Shown: positions 15,332-23,982 of the stretch, piece after piece | How the letters are laid out: every line of letters begins with the position of its first letter | Numbering within the stretch: position 1 is the first letter of the stretch | NCBI GenBank assembly: GCA_021793235.1 | Contig: JAJYTD010000003.1 | Location: 124,001-188,000, forward strand | Length of the DNA: 64,000 nucleotides | DNA from: Actinomycetes bacterium | GTDB lineage: Bacteria > Actinomycetota > Actinomycetes > Streptosporangiales > Streptosporangiaceae | Direction: 5' to 3' | Notes under the pieces: model-generated | The model's input: only the letters and a program-made list of their open reading frames with translations | Database searches by the model: none | Told to the model about the DNA's origin: nothing | Made by a program: the position numbers and the translations under genes

Positions 15332-16309
15332 ATGACGTTCACCGGCAGGGGCCTGTACGCCTCGTCGAGCAAGGTACCGCGCAAACGGCGGTCCGGGTGG
15401 CTGTTCATCGGGGTCGCCGTCGCGGTCGCCGTTCTGGTCATCGGGGCGGTGAGGGCGCTCGGTGAGGTGCCGACGGGCAAGGAGTCCAGGAGCGACACCT
15501 TCGGCGGCGCGGCGCGGGTCGTCGTGGACAACGACACCGGAGGTGACGTCGAGGTGCGGTCGAGCGGCGGTGACGAGGTCACCGTCGCTCGCACGCTGCG
15601 CGGGTCGCCCCTGGGCGAACCCGGAGACGAGGTGGAGCTTGACGGCGAGACGGTCCGCGCCGACGCGGACTGCAACGGATTGCTCCCGGCCGTCGGCGGT
15701 TGTGCGGTGGACTACGAGATCTCGGTCCCCGCCGGGACCGAGCTGACCATCGAGACGACCTCCGGCGAAGTCGAACTCACCTCCATCGAGGGCGACGTTC
15801 AGGTCGATACGGACTCAGGCCAGGTCACGGCGGATGAGCTGAAGGGAAACGCGGCCGTCTCGACATCCTCGGGCGGGATCGAGCTGAGCGACGTAGCCGG
15901 CGACATGGAGCTCAAGACCACGTCAGGCGGGATTACCGCCTCGGGCACGGCCGAGACCGTGCAGGCCGAGTCGACCTCGGGCACGGTCCACCTGGAGGAG
16001 ATCAGCGCCGTGCGCGTCGAGGCCGGATCCGTATCGGGAACGGTGAACATCGAGGGAGACTTCGAAACGGCCGATGTGGAAACGGTGTCCGGTACCGTCA
16101 ACGTCGACGCCGAATCCCCCTTCGAACGGGTCACGGCCGAGAGCACATCCGGCAGTGTGCAGATGCGCGTCCCCCGCGGGGACTACCGCGTCACCGGCGA
16201 ATCCACCAGCGGCGAACGCGACATCGAGGTCGGCCGGGACAGCAGCGCCTCCGCCGAGATCGAGGCGAGCACCACAAGCGGGTCCATCGACATCGGCTAC
16301 CTGGACTGA
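15332..16309 (+). CDS. DUF4097 repeat surface protein
   Basis: 325 residues: cytoplasmic basic N terminus, one membrane helix (WLFIGVAVAVAVLVIGAV, about 22-42), then an extracellular all-beta region of DUF4097 type. The repeats show as about nine copies of an S/T-S-G turn followed by a short strand (TTSGEVEL, SSGGIEL, TSGGITA, TSGTVHL, VSGTVNI, VSGTVNV, TSGSVQM, TSGSIDI), consistent with a right-handed beta-helix-like stack. One pair of Cys lies in ADCNGLLPAVGGCAVDY. ATG 15332 has AAGGAA upstream. Same strand as the two-component system and probably in its operon or regulon; related proteins accompany envelope-stress kinases. Confidence 0.85.
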   Translation: MTFTGRGLYASSSKVPRKRRSGWLFIGVAVAVAVLVIGAVRALGEVPTGKESRSDTFGGAARVVVDNDTGGDVEVRSSGGDEVTVARTLRGSPLGEPGDEVELDGETVRADADCNGLLPAVGGCAVDYEISVPAGTELTIETTSGEVELTSIEGDVQVDTDSGQVTADELKGNAAVSTSSGGIELSDVAGDMELKTTSGGITASGTAETVQAESTSGTVHLEEISAVRVEAGSVSGTVNIEGDFETADVETVSGTVNVDAESPFERVTAESTSGSVQMRVPRGDYRVTGESTSGERDIEVGRDSSASAEIEASTTSGSIDIGYLD

Positions 16310-16375
16310 ACGGGAAAAAGGGGATCTCTGGCGGCCTTGCGAACCGTTCAGGCCGCTGTGTGCGTCCGACACCAT

Positions 16376-16405
16376 GGGGCGCCCGTTCTGTGGATCGGGC
16401 GCCCC
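16376..16405 (+). terminator. Hairpin after the DUF4097 gene
   Basis: GGGGCGCCCG (16376-16385) and CGGGCGCCCC (16396-16405), 10-bp perfect stem, loop of 10. No T-run follows, as is common in high-GC actinobacteria. Likely ends the two-component/DUF4097 transcript. Confidence 0.5.
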
Positions 16406-16468
16406 GCGACATGACCTAAAGTTCGCCTATGCGGCGGTTCATGCCGATCGGAACGGAGAGCGGGGCCC

Positions 16469-17179
16469 ATGCAAGGAACGACGTTCGCGGAGGTCTGGCG
16501 GGACGTGTTCCTGGTCCAGCCGACACCGCCCCAGTGGCTGGTCATCGCCACGGGGGCGGCCGCTCTCGCCGTGGTGATCATCCGCGGCCCCTGGCGTATC
16601 GCCCGCAATGTGGTGACGATCGCGCACGAGGGCGGGCACGCCGTGGTCGCCCTGCTCAGCGGGCGTCAGCTCACCGGCATCCGGCTGCACTCCGACACCT
16701 CGGGTGTCACCGTGTCCCGGGGCAGGCCCGACGGCATCGGGATGATCCTTACGGTAGCCGCCGGCTACATCACCCCGTCCATTGTGGGCCTCTTCGGGAT
16801 CCTGCTGCTCATGGGCAACAGGATCACCGCGCTGCTGTGGATGAGCATCCTGGTGCTGGCCGCGATGCTGCTGCTCATCCGCAACGTCTACGGGGTCGTC
16901 TCGGTAGTCGGTACCGGGGCGGTCGTCTTCCTGGTCTCCTGGTTCACCCCGGCCGAGGTGCAGGCCGCCTTTGCCTACTTCTTCACCTGGTTCCTGCTGT
17001 TCGCGGGTGTGCGCCCGGTGTTCGAACTGCAGTCGCAGCGCCGGAGGCAGCCCTCACCGCAGTCCGACGCCGACCAGTTGAGCCGGTTGACAGGGGTGCC
17101 GGGTACGGTCTGGGTTCTTTTCTTCGGCGCGGTCAACGCGGCCGTGACGGCGCTGGGCGTGTGGCTGCTGATGTTCTGA
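16469..17179 (+). CDS. M50B-like membrane metalloprotease
   Basis: 236 residues with about six to seven membrane helices. The zinc motif HEGGHA (His53, Glu54, His57) lies in the second helix region after VVTIAHEGGHAVVALLSG, followed by a loop TGIRLHSDTSGVTVSRGRPDG, the pattern of M50B-like proteins (PF13398). These are site-2-protease relatives that act inside the membrane; function of the actinobacterial branch is not established. ATG 16469 has GGAACGGAGAG upstream. A hairpin at 17233-17272 ends the gene. No substrate candidate is adjacent. Confidence 0.85.
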   Translation: MQGTTFAEVWRDVFLVQPTPPQWLVIATGAAALAVVIIRGPWRIARNVVTIAHEGGHAVVALLSGRQLTGIRLHSDTSGVTVSRGRPDGIGMILTVAAGYITPSIVGLFGILLLMGNRITALLWMSILVLAAMLLLIRNVYGVVSVVGTGAVVFLVSWFTPAEVQAAFAYFFTWFLLFAGVRPVFELQSQRRRQPSPQSDADQLSRLTGVPGTVWVLFFGAVNAAVTALGVWLLMF

Positions 17180-17232
17180 CCCGCTCAGGTTCGGATTCGC
17201 GCCCGGGGCCTGCTCGGCCCGGACAGCAGCGG

Positions 17233-17272
17233 CCGAGGGCGCCGTGGCGGGTTCTCCGCTCGGCGCCCTCGG
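17233..17272. terminator. Hairpin between convergent genes
   Basis: CCGAGGGCGCC (17233-17243) and GGCGCCCTCGG (17262-17272), 11-bp perfect stem, 18-base loop, between the ends of the M50B-like gene (+) and the STAS gene (-). Probably a bidirectional terminator. Confidence 0.55.
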
Positions 17273-17302
17273 TACTTCCTCGGTGCTCGTGTATCGGCCG
17301 TC

Positions 17303-17668
17303 TCAGCTCGCGCTGGGGCTTGATTCGGGGGCCACCAGGGCGGCGTCGACCGTGGGGAAGGTGGGGATGCGGGTGTCGATCGCGGTGACGTGCAGCACCT
17401 GGGCCACGCGCGTGCTCGGCGCGGCGATGAAGACGACGCTGCCGCGCTCCTTCGCGAGCTTGTGGGCCTGGATGAGGACACGCAGCCCGCTGGAGTCGAT
17501 GAAGGCCAAGCCGGTGCAGTCGAGGACGACACGTCCGCGCGGCCGGGATTCGACGGCCTCGCGGACGGCCTGGTGAAACTGGTCCTCGGTGGCCATGTCG
17601 ATCTCACCATCGAGCACGAGAACAAGGCCGTTGTCGTGGCAGCGGGTGGTGATCTTCAAGGCGGGCAT
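17303..17668 (-). CDS. STAS-domain anti-anti-sigma factor
   Basis: 121 residues, a single STAS domain: LVLVLDGEIDMATEDQFHQAV, VVLDCTGLAFIDSSGLRVLI and VFIAAPSTRVAQVLHVT. The serine in FIDSSG is the expected phosphorylation site that switches binding to an anti-sigma kinase (RsbW/SpoIIAB type). No kinase or sigma factor gene is adjacent, so the partner is elsewhere. ATG 17668 has GGAG at a good distance; the longer open frame to 17848 is not needed. The 17669-18177 gap holds no gene; a GGGTAT on the minus strand (17930-17935) resembles a sigma-B-type -10 but lacks a convincing -35. Confidence 0.88.
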   Translation of the reverse strand: MPALKITTRCHDNGLVLVLDGEIDMATEDQFHQAVREAVESRPRGRVVLDCTGLAFIDSSGLRVLIQAHKLAKERGSVVFIAAPSTRVAQVLHVTAIDTRIPTFPTVDAALVAPESSPSAS

Positions 17669-18177
17669 GCTCGCTCCGGGGTGGTGCGCCGATACCGCCG
17701 TCCGGGCGGACGGAAAAACGCTCCGCGTGTCACCCGGCCGAGGGCGGGCGCTGGATGTGCCGGTCAGCACATTGACGGGCGCACCGCTGTGGCGGAACTG
17801 ATGGTTCAAAGTAGTTACTCCCATGCCGGCAACGCGGTCGAATGCCATAGGCGCCGACGTCGGCTCAGGGCCGGGTCTGTCGCCGACTCGGGACGGCCGG
17901 CTGGGGGCCTGCGATGCACAGGCGCTGTCATACCCTCGTTCTTAAGACGCTTAGCACAGCATCCGACCGGACCATACCATACCGCCGTAGCCTTTTCGTG
18001 ACGTCAGTGAAGCGGGATCGTGTTCGGGTGCATGCCGGATTCACCCGCCTTCCAGAGAATATCAAGCGCTTCGGGGGGTAACCCGGCTCGCCGGGGCCCG
18101 AGTGTGAGCAAGGGCATCGCGCAGGGGCGTTTGCCGGGCGCCGGCCGGTCCCGCAGCGGTCGGCTCTTGCGGGTGCC

Positions 18178-20433
18178 TCAGACGCGTTCTCGGAAATGTT
18201 CAGGCACCGTGGTCCGGGGGCCTTCCTGCTGCAGTACCCATGTGCACGCCGACAGCGTGAGGGGAACGGCCACCGTGAGCGCCAGGGCGGGGATGGCGAT
18301 GCCGGAGTCGTTCAGTCCGAAGCCCGCGAGTGCGGTGACCAGCGATCCGGTGAGCCCGGCGCGCAGCGTCGGCGCATACTCGTAAGCACGCTGCAGCGCA
18401 CTCATCCGCCAGTTCGTGGGTTTGTTCAACACCGCGAACAGGAACAGCAGCGCGCACGCCGACAGAAGAGTGAGCTGCCAGTTGCCCAGGGACCCCAGCA
18501 TCGCGCTGAGCTTGCGGCTGACCACTGTTCCCGCCTCGCCTGAGAAGAGCTGTCCGGCGAACTGGCCGAAGTGGCTGCGTTCGCTCGCCGGGCGCAGGTA
18601 GTCCAGGTAGGTCAGCAGGCCGATGATGACGACAGCCGTGAGGCCGACACTCAGCAGCCGCCCTGCCGTGACCCGCAGCCCCGCGATCATCAGCACCGTC
18701 ACGGTCAGTCCCGGCATGAGGGCCAGCACCCCGCCGAAGTCGGTGCCCAGCCCCGGCCAGCCGATGACGAACAGGGTGGCGATGCCGACGGCCAGTGTCA
18801 CCGCGACCGCCCAGGCGCGCCGACTGCGGGCGAGCAGGCCGTGGGCGATACCCGCGACGGCCATCAGCATGCCGGTGGCGAACGTGGCGAAGGCGATGTT
18901 GCCCAACCCGTAGAAGCGCCCGCCGACGATCGGCGTGTACCCGGTGGGAGAGTTCATCTGCAGATGGGCGCCGGTGCACATGTCGATGAAGAGAACGGCG
19001 GTGGTGATCCCCGCGACCACCGTCATGGGGCCGAGAATGCCGCGCCGCCACGGACCGGCCATGGCCAGGCCGACCACGAGCACGTCGGCGAGTAGCACGC
19101 AGGCGGGCAGGGCGAGTTCCGGGACGGAGGCGGACCACCATGGGATGAGATTGGCCAGGTAGCTGGAGACCGGGAACGCAGCGCCGCCCAGCGCCACGAC
19201 GCGTGTCACCGACAGCACCAGGGTGCGCGTCGTACGGTCCCGGTCGCCGTACCGGTGCAGAGCGTAGGCCGCGGCCGCGTAGATCAGCAGTTGCAGGGAC
19301 ACGAGGAGGCTGAAGAACCCGGCCATGAGGGACTCCACGACCTTTGCGGCCGTGTTGAAGTCGGCAAGGCTGCCGACGGCCTCGTCCATGTCCGGCGGCC
19401 GTTCCGCCTGCAGCCAGGCGCGCCCCACCATGCCCGAGGGGGTCGGCAGCGCCATGGCGTGCAGGAGCGTCGCCGTCGTATCGGTGAGCGTCACCAGTCC
19501 GCCGCGGCGGGTGGACTCCGAGACCAGGTAGCCGCCGTTGTACTCCGTCCCGCCGGGGCCGGGCCCGTGCAGCAGCGCCGCGTTGAGGTTGGAAGCGCCT
19601 GCCTCCACCGATACTCCGGCGACCATGACGGCGGATCCCTCCGGCAGGTTTTCGCGCACCTCGCCGATCTGGTCGTCGATCCGGGCCAGTACGTCCAATC
19701 GGTCCCGGTCCTGGTTCGGGTCTGGTTCGGGCTCCTCTTCATCAGGTGTGTCCGCGTCGGAATCCTCCGGGCTGGGATCGGCCTCGGGATTCTCCGGCGG
19801 GTCGAGGTAGATGTCGGACAGGCCGTTCAGGTCGATGACGGCAAGCCAGGCCTCCGCCATGTCCTGGGTCCGCAGTGCTTCGACGTCGCTGATGTAGCGG
19901 TCGACGCGGCCGTCCTCGTCGGCCGCGGCCAGGGCGGCACCGGGGCCGACCGCCAGTGTCGTCCCGCCGGCGTCGTGCACGGTCTGTCCGAGGAGGCCGA
20001 CGCGCGCGGCATAGGGAGAGGCGGCATTGTCGGCGATATGCGCGCTGTAGTCGGGGACGACCGCGCCTTCGCCATCGAGTTCGGGCGGTGTGGGAAGTTC
20101 GCAGATCGAGTAGCGCTGACGCTCACTGAAGGCGCGCTGACCGGCCGAAACACTCAGCCAGCCGTCGACCGGGCAGGTGCGGGAGGTCACCGTGCGGATC
20201 GACATGTCCCCGATGGCGCTGCCGCGGGCGAGTTTCCACAGGTGCGGCGTGGTGTCCGCGTTGATCTCCTCCCACATGAGCCCGGGAACCCCGATCAGCA
20301 CGACGGGGCCTTCTGGGCGCTCTGGAGCGGGCGCCCCTGCCGAAGCAGCCGCATGCGGCGCCCCGAGAATCAGGGCCGAGGCCACGGCCGCGCATCCGGC
20401 CGCGGCACGGGACAGCAGCGCACGCAGTGCCAC
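18178..20433 (-). CDS. Alkaline-phosphatase-like exported domain fused to polytopic membrane domain
   Basis: 751 residues. Signal peptide (about 1-31, ends AHAAASAG). Residues 40-350 look like an alkaline phosphatase superfamily fold: PVVLIGVPGLMWEEINADTTPHLWKLARG, IRTVTSRTCPVDGWLSVSAG and a later TLTDTTATLLHAMALP. An acidic low-complexity insert (PPENPEADPSPEDSDADTPD, about 218-245) interrupts it. From about 375 there are some ten to eleven membrane helices, with the loop NSPTGYTPIVGGRFYGLGNIAF. Proteins of this layout are conserved in actinobacteria and unassigned. GTG 20433 starts at the signal peptide with GGAAAGG upstream. Confidence 0.7.
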   Translation of the reverse strand: MALRALLSRAAAGCAAVASALILGAPHAAASAGAPAPERPEGPVVLIGVPGLMWEEINADTTPHLWKLARGSAIGDMSIRTVTSRTCPVDGWLSVSAGQRAFSERQRYSICELPTPPELDGEGAVVPDYSAHIADNAASPYAARVGLLGQTVHDAGGTTLAVGPGAALAAADEDGRVDRYISDVEALRTQDMAEAWLAVIDLNGLSDIYLDPPENPEADPSPEDSDADTPDEEEPEPDPNQDRDRLDVLARIDDQIGEVRENLPEGSAVMVAGVSVEAGASNLNAALLHGPGPGGTEYNGGYLVSESTRRGGLVTLTDTTATLLHAMALPTPSGMVGRAWLQAERPPDMDEAVGSLADFNTAAKVVESLMAGFFSLLVSLQLLIYAAAAYALHRYGDRDRTTRTLVLSVTRVVALGGAAFPVSSYLANLIPWWSASVPELALPACVLLADVLVVGLAMAGPWRRGILGPMTVVAGITTAVLFIDMCTGAHLQMNSPTGYTPIVGGRFYGLGNIAFATFATGMLMAVAGIAHGLLARSRRAWAVAVTLAVGIATLFVIGWPGLGTDFGGVLALMPGLTVTVLMIAGLRVTAGRLLSVGLTAVVIIGLLTYLDYLRPASERSHFGQFAGQLFSGEAGTVVSRKLSAMLGSLGNWQLTLLSACALLFLFAVLNKPTNWRMSALQRAYEYAPTLRAGLTGSLVTALAGFGLNDSGIAIPALALTVAVPLTLSACTWVLQQEGPRTTVPEHFRERV

Positions 20434-20543
20434 GGTGCCTTTCCCCCCTTACGGCCGCCCGGAAGCACCGTCCTCACACTAACGGCCGGGGGTGGGCGAC
20501 TGTGGGACCAAGATCGCGTTGTGGTGGTGCTTTGCTCGATTTG

Positions 20544-21200
20544 TCATGCGGAAGTGCTGCGGTCCTCGGTCGCCCTGTGGCTGCGCAGGCCGCTGAAGGC
20601 GACCGCTGTGAGTGTGTCGGCGAGCTCTGCGGCTTCGAGGCCGCGTCCGGGCCGGTACCACTCGACCAGCGAGTTGACCATGCCGAACAGCAGCCGTCCG
20701 GCCACAGCGGGGTCGATATCGGGCCGGATGTCGCCTGTTTCCATGCCCGCGCGGACCAGGGAACCCACGAAGCGGTCGAACTCGCGCCGCCGCTCCAGTG
20801 CGCCGCGCTCCACCGGCGTGTTGCCGCGGACCCGCAGCAGCAGCGTGACATGCGGCAGCTCATCGGCAAGGACGCGGATGCTGCCGCGCACCACGTGTGC
20901 CAAGCGATCGATGGCCGGGCCGTGCACGGCACCGGGTTCGCGGGTCACCGAGAAGAGGGCGTCCAGTGCGCGGTCCAGCGACTGGCGGAGCAGCTCCTCC
21001 TTGCCGGTGACATGGTGGTAGATCGCGGACTTGGTCACGCCCAGCGAGCGCGCGAGGTCCTCCATGCTGGTGCCGTCATAACCGCGCTCATTGAATACCT
21101 GGACGGCCACACGCAGCACGGACTCGGCGTCATGGCCCGGGCGCCCCGCGCGGCGCCGGGCCGGGGCGGTGGGTGGGCCGGATACGTCGGGACTGGGCAT
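20544..21200 (-). CDS. TetR-family regulator, candidate PaaR
   Basis: 218 residues. N-terminal TetR HTH (VLRVAVQVFNERGYDGTSMEDLARSLGVTKSAIYHHVTGKEELL), then an all-helical ligand domain ending at FGMVNSLVEWYRPGRG. Its sequence resembles the TetR proteins that accompany phenylacetate genes in actinobacteria, and paaABCDE begins 1.5 kb away, so it may be PaaR, which senses phenylacetyl-CoA. Two accessory genes lie between, which weakens the case. A near-palindrome TAACACGTTA (21264-21273) plus TTACCGGTAA about 65-80 bases upstream could be its own operator; it differs from the paaA operator. ATG 21200. Confidence 0.7.
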   Translation of the reverse strand: MPSPDVSGPPTAPARRRAGRPGHDAESVLRVAVQVFNERGYDGTSMEDLARSLGVTKSAIYHHVTGKEELLRQSLDRALDALFSVTREPGAVHGPAIDRLAHVVRGSIRVLADELPHVTLLLRVRGNTPVERGALERRREFDRFVGSLVRAGMETGDIRPDIDPAVAGRLLFGMVNSLVEWYRPGRGLEAAELADTLTAVAFSGLRSHRATEDRSTSA

Positions 21201-21497
21201 GGTCTGTGGAGCTCTCCCCCTGCGGCCGCGGAGCAGCCGACCGCCTGGTAAGCAGGTATATCGCTAACACGTTACCGGTAAGCGTCTTCCGCGGGCGTTC
21301 GCCCGCTGGGTGGCTGGGCCCGAAGTCCGCCGTGGGAACGGGCGCGCGGAATGGGGCCGGGCCGCATCGAAGCCGGTCCGATCGGTCCCTTCGGGTGAAT
21401 ATAACGGCCGATTTTGGTCATTCGGCCGCTTTCTGTTTTACGTCTATGTCTGGTGGGATGTGGTAATTTCTAGTCCTGATGTGGGAGGTACTGGTCT

Positions 21498-21767
21498 GTG
21501 ACTCGTCTCTGGGATGTCGACCCGTCGGCTCAGTTCAAGCGGCGCCTCGGAAAAACAGCGGCTGAACTGGAGAAGAGCAGAACCAACGAGGACTGCCCGG
21601 AAATTTGGGAACTCGACAACGGTGATATCGCCGTTGTCGGTCGGGATGCGACGGAGCGTTTCGGCGGCCGCCTCCCCGCGGGCTTGCGGATCGGGGACGA
21701 CGAGCGCCTCGTCATCATCCCGGGAACGATGCTGCGTGCGGCTAAACCAGATATCCTCGACCTGTAA
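21498..21767 (+). CDS. Small hypothetical protein next to DUF6879
   Basis: 89 residues, starts at GTG 21498 (VTRLWDVDPSAQFKRRLGKTAAELEKSRTNEDCPE as the N-terminal part). No signal peptide or membrane helix. The C-terminal half (WELDNGDIAVVGRDATERFG ... DERLVIIPGTMLRAAKP) looks like a small beta fold. Proteins of this type are found beside DUF6879 genes in actinomycetes, so it is probably the partner of the next gene. Function unknown. The region before it (21300-21480) is less GC-rich than the neighbourhood. Confidence 0.6.
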   Translation: MTRLWDVDPSAQFKRRLGKTAAELEKSRTNEDCPEIWELDNGDIAVVGRDATERFGGRLPAGLRIGDDERLVIIPGTMLRAAKPDILDL

Positions 21768-21997
21768 GAATCACCGGCCACCGGTGCGGCGGCGGCGCGG
21801 AACCGCTCCCTTGCAGACGCGGCCGCAGATCCGTTCCCGGTCGCCTGCGCACCTGTATGGCCAATTCCGCCTATCTCGGCGTCAGCATGTGGTTACCCTG
21901 TTCATCGGTGTGGGCGGGGCATTGATCCGCCTTGGCGACCGGTCCGTGCCTCCGCCTGCCCATGGCCACGGGTTCTTCCCTATTCGATGGGAAAAGC

Positions 21998-22630
21998 ATG
22001 AAGCACGTCTTCGACGCCGTCCGTGCCGCCGAAGGCACAACTATGGACCGCCGCAGTTACCACGCCGACGCTGCGGCGCTTCGGCAGAGCGACAGAATCA
22101 TCGGCGATGTCTGGAAACTGGAGCGGGCGCAGACATTCGAAGACACATGCGACCCCGCATGGGCGGCGTTCCTTTCGGGGGATTGGAACCGCGTCCTTGA
22201 GATCTTCGATGGAGAACGGGCCGGCCTCGTGGAGCAATCCCGGTCCTACGCGCGACTGGGGCTGCGTTTCCGGCGGCTGCGCATCGTCGAACACCCACCG
22301 ACTCCCTATCTGCAATGGGAGATGCGCAGCCACCGAATTTTCGTCGAATGCGGCCATGAGATTCGGACGCTGGAGGCCGAGTGGATACGGGAGTGGGAGC
22401 GCGACCGTCCGCTCCCCGAACTGGTGATCTACTGCGGAGAGGTCATCTACCAGGTGCGTTATGACGAGCGTCGGCGCCCGGTGGGGGCCAAACGCATCGA
22501 CGACCCCCGGCTCGCGGCCGCCGCGGCCGCAACCGTGTCGGAGCTGTATGTCCAAGCCGAGCCGCTGATGGACTACTTCGACCGCGAAATCGCCCCGCTT
22601 CCTCCCTGCACCCCGGCACTCGACTGGTGA
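21998..22630 (+). CDS. DUF6879 family protein
   Basis: 210 residues. The DUF6879 pattern is visible: FEDTCDPAWAAFLSGDWNRVLEIFDGERAGL, then RSYARLGLRFRRLRIVEHPPTPYLQWEM (the conserved 'RRLRIV..P...YL.WE' block), IRTLEAEWI and LPELVIYCGEVIYQVRYDERRRPVGAKRIDDP. These proteins are frequent in Streptomyces and relatives, often near XRE regulators with DUF397; no such regulator is here. Function unknown. ATG 21998 has GGGAAAAG upstream; other in-frame ATGs at 21932, 21965 and 22043 are possible. Confidence 0.65.
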   Translation: MKHVFDAVRAAEGTTMDRRSYHADAAALRQSDRIIGDVWKLERAQTFEDTCDPAWAAFLSGDWNRVLEIFDGERAGLVEQSRSYARLGLRFRRLRIVEHPPTPYLQWEMRSHRIFVECGHEIRTLEAEWIREWERDRPLPELVIYCGEVIYQVRYDERRRPVGAKRIDDPRLAAAAAATVSELYVQAEPLMDYFDREIAPLPPCTPALDW

Positions 22631-22658
22631 GCGCTCCCCTCAGAGCACAGGCATTCCA

Positions 22659-22704
22659 TTGACCCTTCCCTTCGGGCGATGTATTTTCAACTGAACGTTC
22701 GGTT
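22659..22704 (+). promoter_or_regulatory. paaA promoter and PaaR-like operator
   Basis: -35 TTGACC (22659-22664), 17-base spacer, -10 TATTTT (22682-22687), then the imperfect palindrome AACTGAACGTTCGGTT (22689-22704, 7 of 8 pairs) right at the expected start of transcription. The core ACTGAACGTTCGGT fits the ACCG-NN-CG-NN-CGGT core that I recall for PaaR of Corynebacterium except for one base. A repressor here would block initiation until phenylacetyl-CoA accumulates. A strong ribosome site GGGAGG (22714-22719) precedes paaA. Confidence 0.75.
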
Positions 22705-22726
22705 GGTATTTCCGGGAGGTCAGGGC

Positions 22727-23695
22727 ATGGCCGAGACCGAGAACGGCGACCGGTGGCGAGAACGGTTCGACGCGATGATCGCCGCCGAGGAGCGGATCGA
22801 GCCCCGGGACCACATGCCCGACGACTACCGCAGAACCCTGGTGCGCCAGATCGCGCAGCACGCCCACTCCGAGATCATCGGTATGCAGCCCGAGGGCAAT
22901 TGGATCACCCGCGCGCCCAGCCTCAACCGCAAGGCCGTGCTCATCGCCAAGGTGCAGGACGAAGCCGGACACGGGCTCTACCTGTACAGCGCAGCCGAAA
23001 CCCTCGGCGTCACGCGCGCCGAACTGCTCGACCTGCTGCACGAGGGGCGGCAGCGCTACTCGTCGATCTTCAACTACCCCACGGTGTCCTGGGCCGACGT
23101 CGGGGCGATCGGCTGGCTCGTGGACGGCGCCGCCATCACCAACCAGGTCCCGCTGTGCCGCTGCTCCTACGGCCCCTATGCCCGCGCCATGGTGCGCATC
23201 TGCAAGGAGGAGAGCTTCCACCAGCGCCAGGGATTCGAGATGCTGTACGTGCTCGCGCGCGGCACCGACGCCCAGAAGGCCATGGCGCAGGGTGCCGTCG
23301 ACCGCTGGTACTGGCCCTCCCTGATGATGTTCGGGCCGCCCGACTCCGAATCGTCGCACTCGGAGCGGTCCATGGCCTACAAGATCAAGCGCTTCTCCAA
23401 CGACGAGCTGCGGCAGAAGTTCGTCGACATCATCGCCCCCCAGGCCGAGGTCTTGGGCCTCACCCTGCCAGACCCCGACCTGCGGTGGAACGGCGAACGC
23501 GGCCACTACGACTTCGGCCCGATCGACTGGTCGGAGTTCAACCGGGTACTCAAAGGCGAGGGGCCGTGCAACCGGCAGCGCCTGGAGCACCGGCGGGCGG
23601 CACACGCGGAGGGCGCCTGGGTCCGCGAGGCCGCCCGCGTCCACGCGGCCAAGCAGGCGGCGCGCGCGGAACGCGAGAAGGAGAACGCGGCGTGA
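22727..23695 (+). CDS. paaA: Phenylacetyl-CoA 1,2-epoxidase catalytic subunit
   Basis: Di-iron oxygenase subunit that epoxidises the ring of phenylacetyl-CoA, in complex with PaaB, C, and E. 322 residues. The ferritin-like ligands lie in [25 protein letters not shown] (ExxH) and [12 protein letters not shown] (EExxH); [13 protein letters not shown] and [17 protein letters not shown] are typical of PaaA. ATG 22727 has GGGAGG seven bases upstream; the in-frame ATG at 22679 lies within the promoter. First gene of paaABCDE, each coupled to the next by a 4-base overlap. The C terminus is Ala/Arg-rich. Confidence 0.96.
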   Translation: MAETENGDRWRERFDAMIAAEERIEPRDHMPDDYRRTLVRQIAQHAHSEIIGMQPEGNWITRAPSLNRKAVLIAKVQDEAGHGLYLYSAAETLGVTRAELLDLLHEGRQRYSSIFNYPTVSWADVGAIGWLVDGAAITNQVPLCRCSYGPYARAMVRICKEESFHQRQGFEMLYVLARGTDAQKAMAQGAVDRWYWPSLMMFGPPDSESSHSERSMAYKIKRFSNDELRQKFVDIIAPQAEVLGLTLPDPDLRWNGERGHYDFGPIDWSEFNRVLKGEGPCNRQRLEHRRAAHAEGAWVREAARVHAAKQAARAEREKENAA

Positions 23696-23982
23696 GCACG
23701 GCACCGGACCAGCCGATATGGGAAGTGTTCGTGCGCGCCCGGCGGGGCATGTCACACGTACACGTGGGCAGCCTGCACGCGGCCGACGCCGAGCACGCGC
23801 TGCACAATGCCCGCGACCTGTACACCCGGCGCCAAGAGGGCGTGAGTGTGTGGGTCGTCCCGGCCGCGGCGATCACCGCGTCCGCACCCGAGGACAAGGG
23901 CGCCTTCTTCGACCCCGCCGACGACAAGGTGTACCGGCATCCGACGTTTTACGAGGTACCAGAGGGAGTCGAGCACCTGTGA
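23692..23982 (+). CDS. paaB: Phenylacetyl-CoA epoxidase structural subunit B
   Basis: 96 residues, GTG 23692 overlapping the paaA stop (GTGA). The family pattern [50 protein letters not shown] is complete, ending in [19 protein letters not shown]. PaaB bridges PaaAC heterodimers in the multicomponent oxygenase and has no cofactor of its own. Confidence 0.96.
   Translation: MSTAPDQPIWEVFVRARRGMSHVHVGSLHAADAEHALHNARDLYTRRQEGVSVWVVPAAAITASAPEDKGAFFDPADDKVYRHPTFYEVPEGVEHL

Noticed and set aside
17930-17935. Sigma-B-type promoter for the STAS gene
   Set aside because: GGGTAT on the minus strand is present but no GTTT-like -35 lies 13-16 bases upstream.
19255-21021. A 588-codon open frame on the plus strand opposite the phosphatase-like and TetR genes
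   Set aside because: No domain; the minus-strand products have a signal peptide, membrane helices and a TetR HTH.
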